From: Sulfurovum sp.
GTDB taxonomy: Bacteria > Campylobacterota > Campylobacteria > Campylobacterales > Sulfurovaceae
Length of the DNA: 7,007 nt
Direction of reading: 5' to 3'
Assembly: GCA_015663065.1 (NCBI GenBank)
Contig: DQSX01000134.1
Location: 1 to 7,007 of the forward strand
The position numbers and the translations under genes were made by a program. Below the pieces are notes generated by a model. It was not told the origin of the DNA and made no database searches. It saw nothing but the letters and a program-made list of their open reading frames with translations. Position 1 is the first letter of the stretch. Each line of letters starts with the position of its first letter. Below, piece after piece: positions 4,920 to 7,007 of this stretch.

Positions 4920-5384
4920 ATGAACTTTTCACAATCTTCACTCAATTTTACTATTCTCCCTTATCAGGAGGGGGTCACTCCCCCTGTCACAAAACCAAAT
5001 CCGGAGTTCTTAACAGATATTGGAGAAGAAGGCATGCGTGCATTGCTTGACAGGTTTTACATGTGTCTGTTCCAAAGCCCCATAAAAGCACTTTTCCCTC
5101 AAGAGATCGATGAGATGAAAAATGCAGGACAGACCTCTGCAGACTTCTTCATCCAGATTTGTGGGGGGAAACCCTATTTCAACCAAAACCGTGGTGCACC
5201 TCAAATGGGTAGAAGGCATGCACCTTTTGCCATTACACCGGAGTCCAGGCTGCACTGGCTTATCTGTTTTGAAGAAGCGCTTCAGCCTATTATAGATGAA
5301 GAACTAAGCTCTGATGAGAATATTCAAAGCTTTTGGAACTACATTAATATCTTTTCCATCTGGATGATAAATACAAGAGGTTGA
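4920..5384 (+). CDS. Group II truncated haemoglobin (trHbO-like)
   Basis: A 154-residue cytoplasmic haem protein for oxygen or NO/peroxide chemistry. After an unusual N-terminal extension of about 30 residues, the fold has FY in helix B (Tyr47 = B10), Phe59 near CD1, GGKPYF...RGAP before helix F, and RRHAPFAIT with proximal His100 (F8). Trp113 (G8) lies 13 residues further, the spacing found in Mycobacterium tuberculosis trHbO, and marks group II rather than the group III Ctb globin known from Campylobacter. It is monocistronic from a strong promoter, suggesting substantial expression. A REP-like element begins directly after its stop codon. The haem-ligand roles come from family knowledge; the motif matches are seen directly. 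Confidence 0.9.
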   Translation: MNFSQSSLNFTILPYQEGVTPPVTKPNPEFLTDIGEEGMRALLDRFYMCLFQSPIKALFPQEIDEMKNAGQTSADFFIQICGGKPYFNQNRGAPQMGRRHAPFAITPESRLHWLICFEEALQPIIDEELSSDENIQSFWNYINIFSIWMINTRG

Positions 5385-5440
5385 CTTCAACAAGTTCAGC
5401 AACCGTTGCTACCCTTTCGTTCCCTGAGCCTGTCGAAGGG
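5385..5440. repeat. REP-like composite inverted repeat, copy 2
   Basis: Unit B is CTTCAACAAGTTCAG... (5385-5405) and inverted unit A ends ...GAGCCTGTCGAAG (5418-5438), 12 bp apart. A (reversed) and B agree at 15 of 21 bases. Local stems include AGCAAC/GTTGCT (5398-5410) and CCCTTTCG/CGAAGGG (5412-5440, one bulge). It lies between the convergent globin and msrBA genes and may act as a terminator or transcript stabiliser for either. A homologous copy in opposite orientation is at 1312-1382. Confidence 0.7.
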
Positions 5441-5451
5441 AAAATAAATGG

Positions 5452-6387
5452 CTAATCAAATCTTTTCACACGTCTGTGACAATAAGGCTTCCCGCCTTTG
5501 CGTTCATAGTGGTTCTGATGATACTCCTCAGCAGAGTAGAAAGGTGCTTTTGGCAACACTTTTGTAGCGATCTTCAACCCTTTTCCCTCTAAAATATGAA
5601 TGAGTTTGTTGACAGTTTTTTTCTCTTGAGCATTGTTGACAAAAACAGCGGAGAGATACTGTGAACCTATGTCAGGCCCCTGCCCGTTCTTTTGTGTCGG
5701 ATCATGAATCTCAAAAAAGGTCTTAGCCAGCGTCTCATAAGAGACTTTTAAAGGGTCATACAAGACCTCTACGGTTTCAAGATGTCCCGTCTTTTTACGA
5801 ATAACATCATAATAACCCGGATTCTTCACATGACCACCCATAAAACCTGAGGTAACCTCTTTGACCCCAGGTATCTTTTCAAGATAATACTCCACACCCC
5901 AGAAACATCCGCCTGCAAAATAGGCTTTTTTCAAATTGCTAGAGACTGCTTTCTTTTTGTCAAACTGCAGCGAGACCGAATTGACACAATGCCGTACATT
6001 TTTCTTTGTTAAACCCTCCCCTCTGAATACATGTCCCATATGTGCCCCACACTTCGCACACACGATCTCTGTACGTCTGCCGTCTCTGTCAGGCACCTCT
6101 TTGATGGCCCCGGGCAAAGCATCATCAAAGCTTGGCCAACCGCAGTGTGAATTGAATTTGTCATCAGATCTGTAAAGTGCCGTACCACATACTTTACACT
6201 TGTAAATACCTTTGTCTGTAGTGTTTACATATTTACCCGAAAAAGCACGTTCTGTACCTTTATTGACAATGACATTTTTTTCAAAGGTTGAAAGCTTGTT
6301 GATTTGTGCTGTCCATGGTTTCATATCTGAGCCAAATGAAAATGTTAAAAAAAGAAGAGGCAGAAAGTGTTTAAAAAAAATGGTCAT
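5452..6387 (-). CDS. msrAB: Exported bifunctional methionine sulfoxide reductase, MsrB-MsrA fusion
   Basis: A 311-residue enzyme that reduces both R- and S-methionine sulfoxide in oxidised proteins. An N-terminal signal peptide (about residues 1-20) predicts a periplasmic location. The MsrB domain (about 38-143) has structural zinc cysteines C64/C67 and C110/C113, the resolving Cys82 in HCGWPSF, and catalytic Cys134 in RHCVNS. The MsrA domain (about 153-311) has catalytic Cys161 in GGCFWG with Glu166, and a C-terminal recycling Cys303 in KPYCHRR. The order is B then A; many fusions have A first. Start is at 6387, with AAAAGG (6399-6394) six bases before. It lies 59 bp downstream of doxX on the same strand. 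The ribosome site is covered by an arm of a perfect inverted repeat (see 6393-6437). All catalytic residues are present. Confidence 0.93.
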   Translation of the reverse strand: MTIFFKHFLPLLFLTFSFGSDMKPWTAQINKLSTFEKNVIVNKGTERAFSGKYVNTTDKGIYKCKVCGTALYRSDDKFNSHCGWPSFDDALPGAIKEVPDRDGRRTEIVCAKCGAHMGHVFRGEGLTKKNVRHCVNSVSLQFDKKKAVSSNLKKAYFAGGCFWGVEYYLEKIPGVKEVTSGFMGGHVKNPGYYDVIRKKTGHLETVEVLYDPLKVSYETLAKTFFEIHDPTQKNGQGPDIGSQYLSAVFVNNAQEKKTVNKLIHILEGKGLKIATKVLPKAPFYSAEEYHQNHYERKGGKPYCHRRVKRFD

Positions 6388-6392
6388 AAGTT

Positions 6393-6437
6393 ACCTTTTG
6401 TATTGAATTGCACAACTATACAAAAGGTCTGTGCAAT
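6393..6437 (-). promoter_or_regulatory. Interlocked inverted repeats over the msrBA ribosome-binding site (candidate RNA pseudoknot or operator)
   Basis: On the minus strand the order is ATTGCACA (6437-6430), G, ACCTTTTGTAT (6428-6418), AGT, TGTGCAAT (6414-6407), TCA, ATACAAAAGGT (6403-6393), then AACTT and the msrBA ATG. The 8-bp and 11-bp pairs are both perfect and interleave, the topology of an H-type pseudoknot. The last arm contains the Shine-Dalgarno AAAAGG. Loops of 1, 3 and 3 nt are very short for stems this long, so full simultaneous pairing would be strained. The two stems could instead be mutually exclusive, or the repeats could be protein-binding sites on DNA. Confidence 0.6.
6415..6420 (-). 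promoter_or_regulatory. Possible -10 box of msrBA
   Basis: TATAGT on the minus strand, with no -35 at correct spacing (TTGATT at 6440-6435 is only 14 bp away). A transcript from here would start near 6408 and lack the upstream arms of the inverted repeats, leaving the ribosome-binding site free. Confidence 0.35.
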
Positions 6438-6446
6438 CAAAATGTA

Positions 6447-6833
6447 CTAATCTCTGGCTATGGCATATTTACCCGAGCCCAACAATACTACTGCCAGTGC
6501 ACTTAAAAGATAGAACATCGGTACTTCCAATGCCCAGGCACCATGACCACCCAGATTTACAAAAGCAGACAATTGTGTCAAATAGATAGCCACGATCATA
6601 TTGAAAGCGATCACCCCTGCCCATATGCGACTTCGCCATCCCAGGATCAACAGAATCGGTGCAAGTATCTCCCCTACATACACACCATAAACCACAAATT
6701 CCGGCAAACCATGTGCTACCACAAGCGCCTTAATGAACCCTACCCCATGTATGGCCTTATGCACACCATGAAAGAGCATCAACCCTCCCAGCATTAAACG
6801 TAATATGAGTTTTCCTAAGTTTTCTGACATCAT
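6447..6833 (-). CDS. DoxX family membrane protein
   Basis: A 128-residue integral membrane protein with four predicted helices (about residues 9-27, 45-65, 68-88 and 103-122). The pattern RLMLGGLMLFHGVHK near the N-terminus, followed by GEILAPILLILGWRSR, is typical of the DoxX/SURF4-like family. Some relatives are associated with terminal oxidases, thiosulfate:quinone oxidoreductase or redox stress, but many have no known role. Two ATGs are adjacent (6833 and 6830); AAGGGG at 6843-6838 suits either, giving 128 or 127 residues. It lies between tRNA-Ser (same strand, upstream) and msrBA (59 bp downstream), so doxX-msrBA read-through is plausible. Confidence 0.85.
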   Translation of the reverse strand: MMSENLGKLILRLMLGGLMLFHGVHKAIHGVGFIKALVVAHGLPEFVVYGVYVGEILAPILLILGWRSRIWAGVIAFNMIVAIYLTQLSAFVNLGGHGAWALEVPMFYLLSALAVVLLGSGKYAIARD

Positions 6834-6859
6834 TATGCCCCTTAAATAAAAAGTATAAG

Positions 6860-6865
6860 ATTATA
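6860..6865 (-). promoter_or_regulatory. -10 box of doxX
   Basis: A perfect TATAAT on the minus strand, within GATATAATC, 26 bases before the doxX start. There is no clear -35 in the AT-rich region upstream. Cotranscription with the tRNA-Ser gene 50 bases further upstream is an alternative. Confidence 0.6.
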
Positions 6866-6915
6866 TCGTGTATTTTAAAAATTTGTGACTAATAGATAAA
6901 TTTTTGATTGAGTAG

Positions 6916-7003
6916 TGGCCGGGAGAGGGGGATTCGAACCCCCGGAGGTATTACCCTCACCGGTTTTCAAGACCGGCACGTTCAACCGCTCCGACATCTC
7001 CCG
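6916..7003 (-). tRNA. tRNA-Ser (anticodon UGA)
   Basis: An 88-nt class II tRNA with encoded CCA (6918-6916). Acceptor CGGGAGA (7003-6997) pairs fully with TCTCCCG (6926-6920), discriminator G. The anticodon stem CCGGT/ACCGG encloses loop CTTGAAA, with anticodon TGA at 6969-6967, which reads UCA and other UCN codons. A long variable arm (GAGGGTAATACCTC) and T arm GGGGGTTCGAATCCCCC complete it. It is a second serine tRNA, distinct from the GGA one at 1599. Confidence 0.95.
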
Positions 7004-7007
7004 ACAT

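Noticed and set aside
5010..5255. Minus-strand open frame of 81 codons inside the globin gene
   Set aside because: It lies opposite the conserved haem-binding region and has no promoter or ribosome site; it is a shadow frame.

Overview
The window looks like chromosomal DNA from a Campylobacterota (epsilonproteobacterium), most likely a free-living Sulfurovum/Sulfurimonas-type organism. The signs are low GC, a short (about 105 nt) SRP RNA, promoters with good -10 boxes (often TGnTATAmT) and mostly weak -35 boxes, an rpsJ start reading MEKIRLKLKAYDHR, and homologues typical of that group (MsrB-MsrA fusion, YwqK-like lipoprotein, YgjP-like peptidase). The genus is inferred from memory of the families, not from a search.

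Layout. On the minus strand, positions 1-44 are the first codons of rpsJ (ribosomal protein S10, usually the head of the S10 operon). It is preceded by a strong promoter and a structured leader of about 84 nt. Divergent to it, 235-1311 (+) encodes a P-loop ATPase. A stable-RNA block follows: 4.5S SRP RNA (ffs, 1421-1526) and tRNA-Ser(GGA) (1599-1686). Then come an 18-codon possible leader ORF and a class I SAM methyltransferase (1867-2487). This converges, with overlapping stop codons inside a hairpin, on a secreted protein built of five 48-residue tandem repeats (3284-2484, -). From 3427 to 4849 (+) runs a probable three-gene operon: YwqK/MORN-like lipoprotein, YgjP-like zinc metallopeptidase, and a small membrane-anchored zinc-ribbon protein. 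A group II truncated haemoglobin (4920-5384, +) has its own near-consensus promoter. On the minus strand, tRNA-Ser(UGA) (7003-6916), a DoxX-family membrane protein (6833-6447) and an exported MsrB-MsrA methionine sulfoxide reductase (6387-5452) follow each other.

How the genes relate. This is mostly ordinary core/housekeeping sequence, with no phage, transposase, CRISPR or defence genes. A redox/stress theme is visible on the right: globin, DoxX and periplasmic Msr. The most unusual signals are non-coding. (1) Two interlocked inverted repeats (11 bp and 8 bp) lie between doxX and msrBA in pseudoknot order and cover the msrBA Shine-Dalgarno. (2) Two copies of a composite inverted-unit (REP-like) element each begin at the first base after a stop codon (1312-1382 and 5385-5440). 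(3) The rpsJ leader is structured. (4) Two adjacent perfect palindromes lie over the start region of the 48-residue-repeat gene. (5) A perfect 9-bp hairpin contains both convergent stop codons.
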